IMG/VR virus record: IMGVR_UViG_3300008117_003517
Span: 1 to 22,671 of that record
Reading direction: 5' to 3' (one strand)
Source of the DNA: a virus
Length of the DNA: 22,671 bases
The notes under the pieces were generated by a model. The model saw only the letters and a program-made list of their open reading frames with translations. It did no database searches and was not told where the DNA came from. Positions 13,814-20,633 of the stretch are shown here, piece after piece. Within the stretch, counting starts at the first letter, position 1. Each line of letters starts with the position of its first letter. Position numbers and translations under genes: made by a program.

Positions 13814-14384
13814 TTTACCACCCGGATTTGACATAAACAAAAGATATGTGCCGGTTAAAAGCCAGACAGAACGAAACGAGATAAGCGAAAAAACTAAAGA
13901 AGCATTTCAGAATCCAGATATTAAAGAGAAGCACAAAAAAGCAAGGCAAGAATCAGAGCTCAAGCCTGAAGTTATTGCTGTTCGCAAAAAGGCAGGCGAA
14001 GCATTAAAAACAAATGAAGATTGGCGGCAAAAGCAAAAAGCTGCAATGGAAGATCTTAGAAATGATCCGATTAGATGGGCAGAGTATAAAAAGAATTACA
14101 GTAAAGGTAATAGCAAGAAATACGACAATCCAGAATATTGGGAAAATTATTACGCAGGAATTGCTAAACGCGATGCTGACGAAGAATATACTAAGAAGCG
14201 ATTAGACGCATCACGTGCAAAGATTTGTAAGAAAGTACATACTCCGTTAGGAGTGTTTGATAGTATTACAGCCGCATCAAAAGCCTATGGGATGAGTAAT
14301 TCTGAAACAATGCGTGGGCGAATTAAAAGCCCTAACTTTCCAGATTTTTATATTGTTGAAGAAACGCAAAATAATACAGAATAG
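13800..14384 (+). CDS. NUMOD-type DNA-binding protein, no nuclease domain seen
   Basis: 194 aa, starting inside the ATPase gene. Residues 20-125 are repeated short, charged helical modules (TERNEISEKTKEAFQNPDIKEKH style, then similar units with EDWRQKQKAAM and DPIRWAEYKKNYSKG), as in NUMOD3 repeats of phage homing endonucleases. Residues 145-185 (KVHTPLGVFDSITAASKAYG, then MRGRIKSPNFPDFYIVEE) match the IENR1/NUMOD1-like C-terminal DNA-binding module. No GIY-YIG, HNH or LAGLIDADG core is visible. It may be a remnant of a homing endonuclease, or a DNA-binding protein using only the NUMOD part. The very Lys-rich composition fits DNA binding. Confidence 0.8.
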   Translation: MFKSNLPPGFDINKRYVPVKSQTERNEISEKTKEAFQNPDIKEKHKKARQESELKPEVIAVRKKAGEALKTNEDWRQKQKAAMEDLRNDPIRWAEYKKNYSKGNSKKYDNPEYWENYYAGIAKRDADEEYTKKRLDASRAKICKKVHTPLGVFDSITAASKAYGMSNSETMRGRIKSPNFPDFYIVEETQNNTE

Positions 14385-14386
14385 CT

Positions 14387-14788
14387 ATGAGAGGTAGATA
14401 CATCGGTCCATGGCCCCCGGCCAACAAAGCGGCTGAAAAAGCAGTACTAGAAAATAAAGTTAAGGAGACAACGTCTATGAGCAAAGCTAAAAGCATATTA
14501 GACATGATTAGGCACAGACAAAGATTCAGTTGGATCTACAACACCGTAGAATACGAAGAGCCTGGCCCACCAGAAATAGCCACACAAAAAATGTCAGCCG
14601 ATGATTGGCAGGAGTTCAAGCGTAAGTTTGTAGAAGAGTACGGAGGCGAACCTGTAGAACCTACCGGTATGACACACTCGGAATTTATGGAATATATTAA
14701 AACATCCGGTAAACGTGAAAACTCAGAGTTTGACGGCGCCCGTAGAATTAGAGCCATACTGAGAAAAATGGATGATGACACTCAGTAA
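14387..14788 (+). CDS. Phage protein of unknown function
   Basis: 133 aa if started at 14387, two nt after the previous stop and with no clear ribosome site. An internal ATG at 14477 (Met31, MSKAKSIL) has AAGGAGA nine nt upstream and could be the true start, giving 103 aa. The rest is helical and charged: MIRHRQRFSWIYNTVEYEEPG, then DDWQEFKRKFVEEYGGEP and ARRIRAILRKMDDD. No family is recognised. It is the last gene before a strong terminator (14792) and belongs to the early ATPase unit. Confidence 0.65.
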   Translation: MRGRYIGPWPPANKAAEKAVLENKVKETTSMSKAKSILDMIRHRQRFSWIYNTVEYEEPGPPEIATQKMSADDWQEFKRKFVEEYGGEPVEPTGMTHSEFMEYIKTSGKRENSEFDGARRIRAILRKMDDDTQ

Positions 14789-14791
14789 TAG

Positions 14792-14817
14792 GACCCGCTT
14801 CGGCGGGTTTCTTTTTG
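14792..14817 (+). terminator. Rho-independent terminator (copy 2)
   Basis: The same ACCCGC-TTCG-GCGGGT stem and TTTCTTTTT tail as the terminator after the tmRNA. It ends the ATPase-NUMOD-unknown unit, starting four bases after the stop codon. Confidence 0.9.
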
Positions 14818-14820
14818 GCA
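14793..14820 (+). repeat. 28-nt direct repeat, copy 2 (terminator)
   Basis: Identical to 12628-12655. The identity covers the terminator and extends four bases beyond the T-run, then the sequences diverge at once. Confidence 0.9.
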
Positions 14821-14846
14821 ATATTTCTAAATTATCGTGTCGAAGT

Positions 14847-14862
14847 TGTGCGTGTACGCACA
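14847..14862. promoter_or_regulatory. Inverted repeat upstream of the surface-protein promoter
   Basis: TGTGCG-TGTA-CGCACA is a perfect 6-bp inverted repeat followed by TGTTTTGTTTT. It could be an operator for the promoter at 14884 or a second terminator. Confidence 0.45.
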
Positions 14863-14883
14863 TGTTTTGTTTTATAGTTCGTG

Positions 14884-14889
14884 TATAAT
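14884..14889 (+). promoter_or_regulatory. Consensus -10 with weak -35
   Basis: TATAAT is perfect, but the hexamer 17 nt upstream (CATGTT) is poor, so an activator or a non-standard factor may be needed. It lies 33 nt before the gene at 14922, which has a good ribosome site (AAAAAGGAAAAA). Confidence 0.5.
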
Positions 14890-14921
14890 GGTAGGATCAT
14901 ATTATTTAAAAAGGAAAAATT

Positions 14922-15821
14922 ATGACAACAACAATCACAATCAAAGATAAACCAATCAATGCAACCTATCAAAACGTCACAGGGTTAACAGGCGGCGCAG
15001 GAGTTGACGCAACATTTGATGTCACAAAAACTGACGGAACATATTCTGTTGTATTAGACAGTCTTGCCGCTAGTGCAGGTACAGGCTATGTTGCAGGTGA
15101 CACTATCACTCTTGCTGGAACAGCTTTAGGTGGAACAATTGCCAACAACTTGATTGTCACAGTTGCCACAGTCGGCACCGCAGGTAAAATTGCTACATTT
15201 GGTGTAGTAGGTACAGGTCGTGCAGGAGACGGCACAGTGGACATTACTGTAGATGTCACAGGCACCACAGGTGTTGACACTTACACAATGGGCGGTAAGA
15301 GTACAGAGTTTACAACAACTAAAACTGCTGACAATGTAAAGTTAGCCAGCACATTGGTTAGCAACATGGAATTTAATCTCGCCAACCACGAGCGTGTGGT
15401 ATTCACCGACAAGGCCATTGCCTATGATGCGGCTGGTCGGGCTGGTGATGTATATGCATTGTTATCTGCCGCATTAGGAACTGCTGATGTGACTAATGCC
15501 TATAAGGGCATTGGTATTCATCTTGCCGATGCAGGTTGGACCAACAAAGAACTAGCCACAGCATTATTGGCTACAGATGTTTACAAAACTGACGCAGGCG
15601 GTGTCAGCAATGAAACATTTATCAAGCACGTTTACAAAAATGTATTTGGCACGGATGCCACATTGACACAAGTCACTGAATACACAAATTGGATGACTAA
15701 CAGCAATTTGACACAAGCTGATGTATTAGTTGCTGCCAGCGAACTAACAGCTTTTGAAACTACGATTGGACTAGTTGGTTTGGCTACAACTGGTATTGAA
15801 TATACTCCAGTTATTGTTTAA
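14922..15821 (+). CDS. Gly/Thr-rich surface or virion protein with DUF4214-like C-terminus
   Basis: 299 aa. Residues 15-110 are strand-rich with GGAGVDATFDV, GTGYVAGDTITLAGTALGG and NNLIVTVATVG, a motif set I associate with structural and adhesin-type proteins of aquatic T4-like phages. Residues about 200-290 (TNKELATALLATDVYK, FIKHVYKNVFGTDATLTQVTEY, DVLVAASELTAFE) resemble the DUF4214 repeat of bacterial S-layer and RTX proteins. No signal peptide is visible, so it is more likely a virion component than secreted. Isolated between two terminators with its own promoter and a strong ribosome site, it is probably highly expressed. The exact role is unknown. Confidence 0.8.
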   Translation: MTTTITIKDKPINATYQNVTGLTGGAGVDATFDVTKTDGTYSVVLDSLAASAGTGYVAGDTITLAGTALGGTIANNLIVTVATVGTAGKIATFGVVGTGRAGDGTVDITVDVTGTTGVDTYTMGGKSTEFTTTKTADNVKLASTLVSNMEFNLANHERVVFTDKAIAYDAAGRAGDVYALLSAALGTADVTNAYKGIGIHLADAGWTNKELATALLATDVYKTDAGGVSNETFIKHVYKNVFGTDATLTQVTEYTNWMTNSNLTQADVLVAASELTAFETTIGLVGLATTGIEYTPVIV

Positions 15822-15834
15822 ACAATAAAAACTC

Positions 15835-15866
15835 AGAATAGGCTTGTGGCAAGCCTATTCTTTGTT
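15835..15866 (+). terminator. Strong rho-independent terminator
   Basis: AGAATAGGCTTG-TGG-CAAGCCTATTCT, a perfect 12-bp stem with a 3-nt loop, then TTGTT. It ends the surface-protein transcript 14 nt after the stop and lies 9 nt before the nitrilase ATG. Confidence 0.9.
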
Positions 15867-15875
15867 AAGTATTGT

Positions 15876-16661
15876 ATGATTAAGCAAATTACTGTTGGCG
15901 GCTGTCGTATCCCAGTTACAAACAATATAGCAGATAATTTAGTTGAAATTAAAAATGCTATTAATTGGGCTTTTGATAATTCAGTAGATATCATATGTAC
16001 TCCCGAATGTTCTTTGAGTGGATATATGTGGAAGCCCAACAACAAAGAAGATCCGAGAGTATTAGAGCTTGATATAGCTATAGAAGAAGTCAAACGATAC
16101 TCGGCAGAAAAGAAAGTTGATATTGTTCTAGGCACCGCATGGTACAACAATAAAAATCAGTGGGCCAACACACAGGCATTTATCATTGACGGGGAACACC
16201 AATTTACCCATGAAAAAAATCTACTGTTCCCATTAGAACAGGAAATATACTATCCAGGAAACTCGTCTGAAGTATTTGATTACAAGGGCGTTAGGATTGC
16301 AGGATTAATCTGCAATGATGCGTGGGCAAATACAATGTATTGGCCAGGCCAATCCGGAATTCTGTTAAAATCTTTAGCAGAAAAAAATGTTCATTTTGTA
16401 TTTTTAAGTTCATTTGTTCCCAAAGAACCAGGTCCTAATAACATGTTCTATAGATGGTGTCAGAGTCAAGTTGAATTAGCCGGAGCATTTGGTAATTGGC
16501 ACACTATTGTCTGTGACACTACAACCAATATCAATGGATCGGCTTATAACGGACCTCCTGCTAGCCCTATTGGAATTTGTGACTCTTGTGCAGAGTGGAC
16601 TCGAGATTCCGATACAGGCATCACTTATTTTAAAGCATCATTTCGGCCTGAGCATAATTGA
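15876..16661 (+). CDS. Carbon-nitrogen hydrolase (nitrilase superfamily)
   Basis: 261 aa from ATG 15876; earlier in-frame starts would lie in the terminator hairpin. The Glu-Lys-Cys triad is visible: Glu44 (CTPECSLSGY), Lys114 (THEKNLLFP) and Cys146 (AGLICNDAW). The size fits single-domain amidases of this family, which hydrolyse amides such as N-carbamoylputrescine or omega-amides, but the substrate cannot be read from sequence. No ribosome site and no sigma70-type promoter is visible between terminator and start, so how it is expressed is unclear. It is the first of a group of accessory metabolic genes and likely acquired from a host. Confidence 0.88.
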   Translation: MIKQITVGGCRIPVTNNIADNLVEIKNAINWAFDNSVDIICTPECSLSGYMWKPNNKEDPRVLELDIAIEEVKRYSAEKKVDIVLGTAWYNNKNQWANTQAFIIDGEHQFTHEKNLLFPLEQEIYYPGNSSEVFDYKGVRIAGLICNDAWANTMYWPGQSGILLKSLAEKNVHFVFLSSFVPKEPGPNNMFYRWCQSQVELAGAFGNWHTIVCDTTTNINGSAYNGPPASPIGICDSCAEWTRDSDTGITYFKASFRPEHN

Positions 16662-16704
16662 TTTTTTCTATTGCTGTAATTAAAAAATATTTAGAAAAAA
16701 ACTA

Positions 16705-16734
16705 TTGACATTGCTAGTTAATAGACTATATACT
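16705..16734 (+). promoter_or_regulatory. Early sigma70-type promoter for ahpC
   Basis: TTGACA (16705-16710), an 18-nt spacer and TATACT (16729-16734); a TATATA two bases earlier would give 16 nt. It leaves a leader of about 50 nt ending in AAGGAGAA before the ATG. Confidence 0.8.
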
Positions 16735-16743
16735 ATGAACATT

Positions 16744-16755
16744 AGTGTAAACACT
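16744..16755. promoter_or_regulatory. Small inverted repeat just downstream of the ahpC start site
   Basis: AGTGT-AA-ACACT is a perfect 5-bp inverted repeat at about +3 to +15. It could be an operator or a short 5' hairpin. No known peroxide-regulator site is recognised. Confidence 0.35.
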
Positions 16756-16787
16756 GATGTAGTTTTTATCACACACAAGGAGAAGAT

Positions 16788-17327
16788 ATGAAAACAGTTG
16801 GCGATAAGTTAGAAAAATTTGCAGTCACAGGAGTTAAACCTGGACAACCAGAAGATGCGTTCTTTGAAATTACAGACGAGAGCTTTCCAGGTAAGTGGAA
16901 AGTAATTGTTTACTATCCAAAAGATTTTACATTCGTATGTCCTACAGAAATTGTAGCCTACGACAAACTAGCAGGTGACTTTATTGACCGTGATGCAGTA
17001 TTGCTCACGGGTTCAACAGACAACGAATTCTGTAAAGTCAGCTGGCAGAAGGCGCACAGTGATCTACAAAAGATCACACACACTCAATTTGCCGACACAC
17101 AGCGTGGCGAGTTGAGCTTAATTGAACAGTTGGGCGTATTCTATGCTCCGGCAGGTGCCGCACTTCGTGCCACATTCATTGTTGACCCAGACAACGTTAT
17201 CCAACATGTCACTGTCAACAATTTGAACGTGGGTCGTAGCCCAGAAGAAACTCTGCGAGTTCTTGATGCCCTACAGACCGGCGAGCTATGTGCCTGTAAC
17301 CGCACATTAGGCGGCGAGACCCTGTAA
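16788..17327 (+). CDS. ahpC: Alkyl hydroperoxide reductase AhpC (peroxiredoxin)
   Basis: 179 aa. The peroxidatic Cys51 is in FTFVCPTEI. The C-terminus has Cys168 and Cys170 in GELCACN, the three-cysteine arrangement known from Mycobacterium tuberculosis AhpC (Cys61, Cys174, Cys176), whose reductant is AhpD. It reduces hydrogen, alkyl and peroxynitrite peroxides in the cytosol. The tail after the cysteines is short (RTLGGETL). It has its own early promoter and an AAGGAGAA ribosome site, and therefore is probably made early and strongly. The matching ahpD lies 2.2 kb downstream, separated by two genes of different composition. Confidence 0.96.
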   Translation: MKTVGDKLEKFAVTGVKPGQPEDAFFEITDESFPGKWKVIVYYPKDFTFVCPTEIVAYDKLAGDFIDRDAVLLTGSTDNEFCKVSWQKAHSDLQKITHTQFADTQRGELSLIEQLGVFYAPAGAALRATFIVDPDNVIQHVTVNNLNVGRSPEETLRVLDALQTGELCACNRTLGGETL

Positions 17328-17418
17328 TGTTTAAACCTCAACAAGGTATTGATTGTCGATCTCAAAGTTCTGTTTCTGTGTTATTCATCCAGGTATTTAA
17401 TATTCGATATATACAAAC

Positions 17419-18843
17419 ATGCAGATTGTAATATTAACAACGAATACAGATCCAACTCGTCAGGTTCGATATCTAGGCCCTTACCAAATAGCATGGTGGA
17501 TGAGATCACAGGGTTATAGTGTTCAAGTTTTAGATTATCTATATTTCATGTCTAAAGAACAAAGACTGGATTTGTTTCGTAAGTTTATAACGAAAGAAAC
17601 TAAAATAGTTGGATATGCTCCTTTTGCAACACTCGGTATTCAAAGATTTTGGCTAGGTGATCAAATTATATTTGATATAATCGATGAAGTCAAAGAAAAT
17701 TTTCCCTGGGTGAAATTTATTATAGGAGGTGCTTGGGCCGGAAAATTTTTATCTCATTTCCCTCATAGACAACGTTCTAAAGTTGATGCAGTATTCAAGA
17801 AAGAATCCGAGCATTCATTTTTAGATTATGCAGATCATGTTTTTAAAAATACCAATCATCCTCCTTTTTATTTGAAAAACAATTATAAAATTATTAATCC
17901 AACTAAAGAGTACGATATCGAAAAATGCGGAATGGTTTTTTCCGAAAATGATTTCGTACTGCCGGGAGAATCTCTTCCAATGGAGTTTAGTCGAGGATGT
18001 ATTTTTAAATGTAAATTTTGTCAATATCCAAACATTGGCAAAGACAAAGACGACTTCAACAGATCTATAGAATTAATAGAAAAATCTTTGATCACAAACT
18101 ATAAATTGTTTGGAACAACAAGGTATCATATAACTGATGATACTTTAAATTCTCATAGAGAAAGGACCAGAAAGTTTCACGAGATGACGAAACGTTTACC
18201 TTTCAAGATAGAATTCGTTGGATATGTTAGGATTGATCTTTTAGATATATGGCCTGAACAAGTTGAAATATTACCAGAGAGTGGATTGATCAGTTGTCAT
18301 TTTGGAATCGAAACTTTTGATCCAGACTCTTGTAAAATGATAGGTAAGGGCTGGGGAGCGAAGAATAACAAAAAGTGGTTAAATTATCTTTCGGAAAAAT
18401 GGGGCGATTCGATGATCATTAATTGTTCTATGATAGCCGGTCTAGGTAAAGAAACGGAAAAGCAGTGGGAAGAATCAAATCAATGGTTTTTAGAATCAAA
18501 GATACATGATTGGTTTTTTAATCCTTTGAATATTATGACGGATCACCCCCAAAGTGATTTAGAAAAGAATCCAGAAAAGTATGGATATAAGATTTTAGAA
18601 GATGGTAGTTGGGAATCGGAACACTCAACAGAAAAGAAAGCAATAGAATGGTGCAACCAAAATCGTTCCTATTTTGATCAAAGAATAGCTAGTGTTTGGA
18701 ATTTTTCTGCTTGGAGAAACATGGGGTTTACCAAAGAGCAAATTCTTCAAAGTAATTATATCGAGCTCAATGATATTAGAACGAAAGAAAATCTCACTCA
18801 AAATCTCATAAACAGTTATCATTCTATTGCCATGAATTACTGA
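17419..18843 (+). CDS. Radical SAM protein with B12-binding-like N-terminus
   Basis: 474 aa. Residues 1-130 form a Rossmann-like domain (MQIVILTTNTDPTRQVRYLG, then VKFIIGGAWAG) resembling the cobalamin-binding domain of B12-radical SAM enzymes, but the DxHxxG cobalamin motif is not seen. The radical SAM cluster is Cys194-x3-Cys198-x2-Cys201 (SRGCIFKCKFC). Later parts of the barrel include YHITDDTLN, FVGYVRID, CHFGIETFD and SMIAGLG. The substrate is unknown. The gene is noticeably AT-richer than its neighbours and lacks a Shine-Dalgarno sequence. The next gene encodes an Fe(II)/2OG-type oxygenase, so the two may act on the same substrate. Confidence 0.9.
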   Translation: MQIVILTTNTDPTRQVRYLGPYQIAWWMRSQGYSVQVLDYLYFMSKEQRLDLFRKFITKETKIVGYAPFATLGIQRFWLGDQIIFDIIDEVKENFPWVKFIIGGAWAGKFLSHFPHRQRSKVDAVFKKESEHSFLDYADHVFKNTNHPPFYLKNNYKIINPTKEYDIEKCGMVFSENDFVLPGESLPMEFSRGCIFKCKFCQYPNIGKDKDDFNRSIELIEKSLITNYKLFGTTRYHITDDTLNSHRERTRKFHEMTKRLPFKIEFVGYVRIDLLDIWPEQVEILPESGLISCHFGIETFDPDSCKMIGKGWGAKNNKKWLNYLSEKWGDSMIINCSMIAGLGKETEKQWEESNQWFLESKIHDWFFNPLNIMTDHPQSDLEKNPEKYGYKILEDGSWESEHSTEKKAIEWCNQNRSYFDQRIASVWNFSAWRNMGFTKEQILQSNYIELNDIRTKENLTQNLINSYHSIAMNY

Positions 18844-18860
18844 TACCTGCTCTTGTTATT

Positions 18861-18869
18861 CATAAATAG
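18861..18869 (+). promoter_or_regulatory. Late-type box directly before the oxygenase start
   Basis: CATAAATAG (ATAAATA at 18862-18868) lies five nt before the ATG at 18874. A T4-type late start would fall at about the ATG itself, giving a leaderless message. Confidence 0.45.
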
Positions 18870-18873
18870 TATC

Positions 18874-19488
18874 ATGAACAATTGCTATTACAAATTAAAT
18901 TTAAAATTATCTGAAGATAATCCATTGCTAAAAGATTTTAAGGATATGGATTATCATTACGCTAATGTGCCTAAGTTTTATGGTAGGGACGAAACTAATC
19001 GAGATGTTAAACCTACAGCTACATTTAAAAGAGCCGTTGTTCCTAGATCCTATTTCGAAAATGACCCAGTCATTGAATTGATTGAACTTTTTAATCTAGA
19101 CATTAAGATCTTTTTAGTTGAATCAGAACATATTTATAATTGGCATCGAGATGTGTATAGGTACGCTGCCTTCAACATGATGTTAGGGGGCGACGAAGAC
19201 TATTTGGTTATGTTTTCTCATGGTTATCCAGAAAAGAGATTTCCTGTCTTAACTTACAAAGACTATGCATATTTTCCTTACACTAGGTTAATATACGAAC
19301 CTAGAAATTTCTATCTGTTTAATGGCCAAATTCCTCACATGGTTGTAAATCATGGCAAGACTAATAGATATCTTTTAACTATGGCTGAATTCGTTAATGA
19401 GCCGGTCGAAGCTACGTTAACCGGAATACCTAATTTTACCTATCTCGATAACACCCTCGATAAACTTAAAAAACATAATTTTTTATAA
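18874..19488 (+). CDS. Fe(II)/2-oxoglutarate-type oxygenase (jelly-roll)
   Basis: 204 aa from ATG 18874; an upstream TTG at 18853 is less likely. The facial triad is visible as His91-x-Asp93 (YNWHRDVYR) and His155 (GQIPHMVVNHG). Arg165, ten residues later, could bind 2-oxoglutarate. This is the HxD...H...R pattern of the 2OG-Fe(II) dioxygenases, closest in feel to aspartyl/asparaginyl or small-molecule hydroxylases. The substrate is unknown. AT-rich and without a Shine-Dalgarno sequence, like the radical SAM gene before it; the pair looks like one acquired cassette inserted between ahpC and ahpD. A 23-codon frame follows immediately (TAA-ATG). Confidence 0.75.
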   Translation: MNNCYYKLNLKLSEDNPLLKDFKDMDYHYANVPKFYGRDETNRDVKPTATFKRAVVPRSYFENDPVIELIELFNLDIKIFLVESEHIYNWHRDVYRYAAFNMMLGGDEDYLVMFSHGYPEKRFPVLTYKDYAYFPYTRLIYEPRNFYLFNGQIPHMVVNHGKTNRYLLTMAEFVNEPVEATLTGIPNFTYLDNTLDKLKKHNFL

Positions 19489-19560
19489 ATGAATTTTGAT
19501 GAACACATTGAACGACTAGAACATATTTGTCAAATTGTATTATCATCAGGGAAATATTAA
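19489..19560 (+). CDS. Possible 23-codon peptide between oxygenase and ahpD
   Basis: The frame begins directly after the oxygenase stop (TAAATG) and ends one base before the ahpD ATG. It would encode a short amphipathic helix (MNFDEHIERLEHICQIVLSS plus three residues). The perfect fit between two genes suggests translational coupling, but no independent ribosome site is seen. It may be real, a truncated remnant, or chance. Confidence 0.35.
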   Translation: MNFDEHIERLEHICQIVLSSGKY

Positions 19561-19561
19561 A

Positions 19562-20068
19562 ATGAGTTTTATAGAATCAGTAAAAGGCGCATTGCCAGAC
19601 TACGCAAAAGATACAAAACTGAATCTTGACGCTGTGTTACTACGCAGCACGTTGGATCTAGATGTAGCCATGGGCTGTGCAGTAGCAGCTCTGGCAGCTA
19701 CAGGCAACGGTAAGGTACTCGCTGTTATGTTAGCTGATGCCCCTGTTCACGCAGACTCAGCAATGACAGCGGCAAGTATCATGGCACAGAACAATGTGTG
19801 GTATCCCTATGTTGAAATGGCTGATGATCCTGCACTAAAAGGATTACCAGCAGGCCTACGTATGAATGCTATTGCTAGCCATGGCGGAACTACCAAGGCT
19901 AACTTTGAAGCATTCAGTCTTGCAGCCAGTATTGTTGGCAAGTGTCATTTCTGTGTAAAAGCACATTATGATACTTTAAAGCAAGAAGGCTACACAGTAG
20001 AGAACCTGCGTGACATTGGCCGTATTGCCAGCGTTATGAACTCTGTAGCAAAAGTTCTAAACAGTTAA
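19562..20068 (+). CDS. ahpD: Alkylhydroperoxidase AhpD
   Basis: 168 aa from ATG 19562; a TTG at 19535 in the same frame is less plausible. The proton-relay and redox residues match M. tuberculosis AhpD offset by two: Glu116, Cys128, Cys131 and His135 (GKCHFCVKAH). AhpD uses its CxxC to reduce AhpC, being itself recharged through lipoylated proteins, and has weak peroxidase activity. All helical and Ala-rich, as in the family. With the three-cysteine AhpC upstream it makes a complete peroxide-defence couple. No clear promoter is visible directly upstream, so it may depend on transcription from upstream. A hairpin terminator follows. Confidence 0.95.
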   Translation: MSFIESVKGALPDYAKDTKLNLDAVLLRSTLDLDVAMGCAVAALAATGNGKVLAVMLADAPVHADSAMTAASIMAQNNVWYPYVEMADDPALKGLPAGLRMNAIASHGGTTKANFEAFSLAASIVGKCHFCVKAHYDTLKQEGYTVENLRDIGRIASVMNSVAKVLNS

Positions 20069-20075
20069 TTTGAGC

Positions 20076-20104
20076 TTGACAATATTAAACAACCATTGTA
20101 TAGT
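20076..20104 (+). promoter_or_regulatory. Early promoter nested in a terminator
   Basis: TTGACA (20076-20081), a 17-nt spacer and TATAGT (20099-20104). The -10 sits in the loop of the hairpin at 20087-20117. A transcript starting near 20111 would lack the hairpin's left arm and so escape termination. Confidence 0.75.
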
Positions 20105-20123
20105 TATGCAATGGTTGTTTTTT
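20087..20123 (+). terminator. Rho-independent terminator after ahpD
   Basis: AACAACCATTG and CAATGGTTGTT form an 11-bp perfect stem around a 10-nt loop, followed by TTTT. It would stop transcripts entering from ahpD. Confidence 0.85.
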
Positions 20124-20135
20124 ACGGAGACCAAT

Positions 20136-20555
20136 ATGTTAGAATGTTTGATCTTAGGCGATAGTATTGCGGTTGGTACACATCAGTTTCGTAAAGAGTG
20201 TGTTGCATACGCTAAAGGCGGATGGAATACTAAACAGTGGAATCGAGATTATTTGCAAAATGATCTCACAGCAGGTACAGTGATTATCAGTCTTGGATCT
20301 AACGATCACAAGTATGTTAACACTGAAGCAGAACTACTGAAGATGCGTGAGAAGGTCAAGGCTCAACGAGTATTTTGGATATTGCCTGCAGGCAATCTAA
20401 AAGCCAGCGAAGTTAACATTCAATGGATACAAGGTTTGGTTAGAGAAATTGCCAGCAAATACGGTGATACTGTTCTTCCAATCAAAGGACTTCAAAAGGA
20501 CGGAATTCATCCTAGTTGGTCTGGTTATAAGGCCATAGCCGAACAAACAAAATAA
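20136..20555 (+). CDS. SGNH/GDSL-family hydrolase
   Basis: 139 aa from ATG 20136, preceded by CGGAGA; a longer in-frame extension would cross the promoter and hairpin. Block I is LILGDSIAVG (Ser10), block III is SLGSND (Asn56) and block V is KDGIHPSWSGY (Asp122, His125). The Ser-Asp-His set of an esterase or lipase-like hydrolase is thus complete. It is small for the family but intact. No signal peptide is visible. Phage members may deacetylate glycans or act on cell-envelope esters; the substrate here is unknown. Expressed early from the nested promoter at 20076. Confidence 0.85.
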   Translation: MLECLILGDSIAVGTHQFRKECVAYAKGGWNTKQWNRDYLQNDLTAGTVIISLGSNDHKYVNTEAELLKMREKVKAQRVFWILPAGNLKASEVNIQWIQGLVREIASKYGDTVLPIKGLQKDGIHPSWSGYKAIAEQTK

Positions 20556-20571
20556 TTTGAGCATTAGTTAG

Positions 20572-20600
20572 TTGACAACCTCTAAACTAGATGCTATACT
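20572..20600 (+). promoter_or_regulatory. Early sigma70-type promoter
   Basis: TTGACA (20572-20577), a 17-nt spacer and TATACT (20595-20600), with TG one base before the -10. It belongs to the same promoter family as 12803 and 22227 (GCTATACTA in common). Confidence 0.85.
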
Positions 20601-20633
20601 AGTTCTATAGTTTAACAAGTTTGGAGGTTTCTT

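Noticed and set aside
17327-17431. 34-codon frame starting at the ahpC stop (TAATG) and running into the radical SAM gene
   Set aside because: No ribosome site of its own, overlaps the next start, composition not protein-like; coupling by TAATG alone is weak support.
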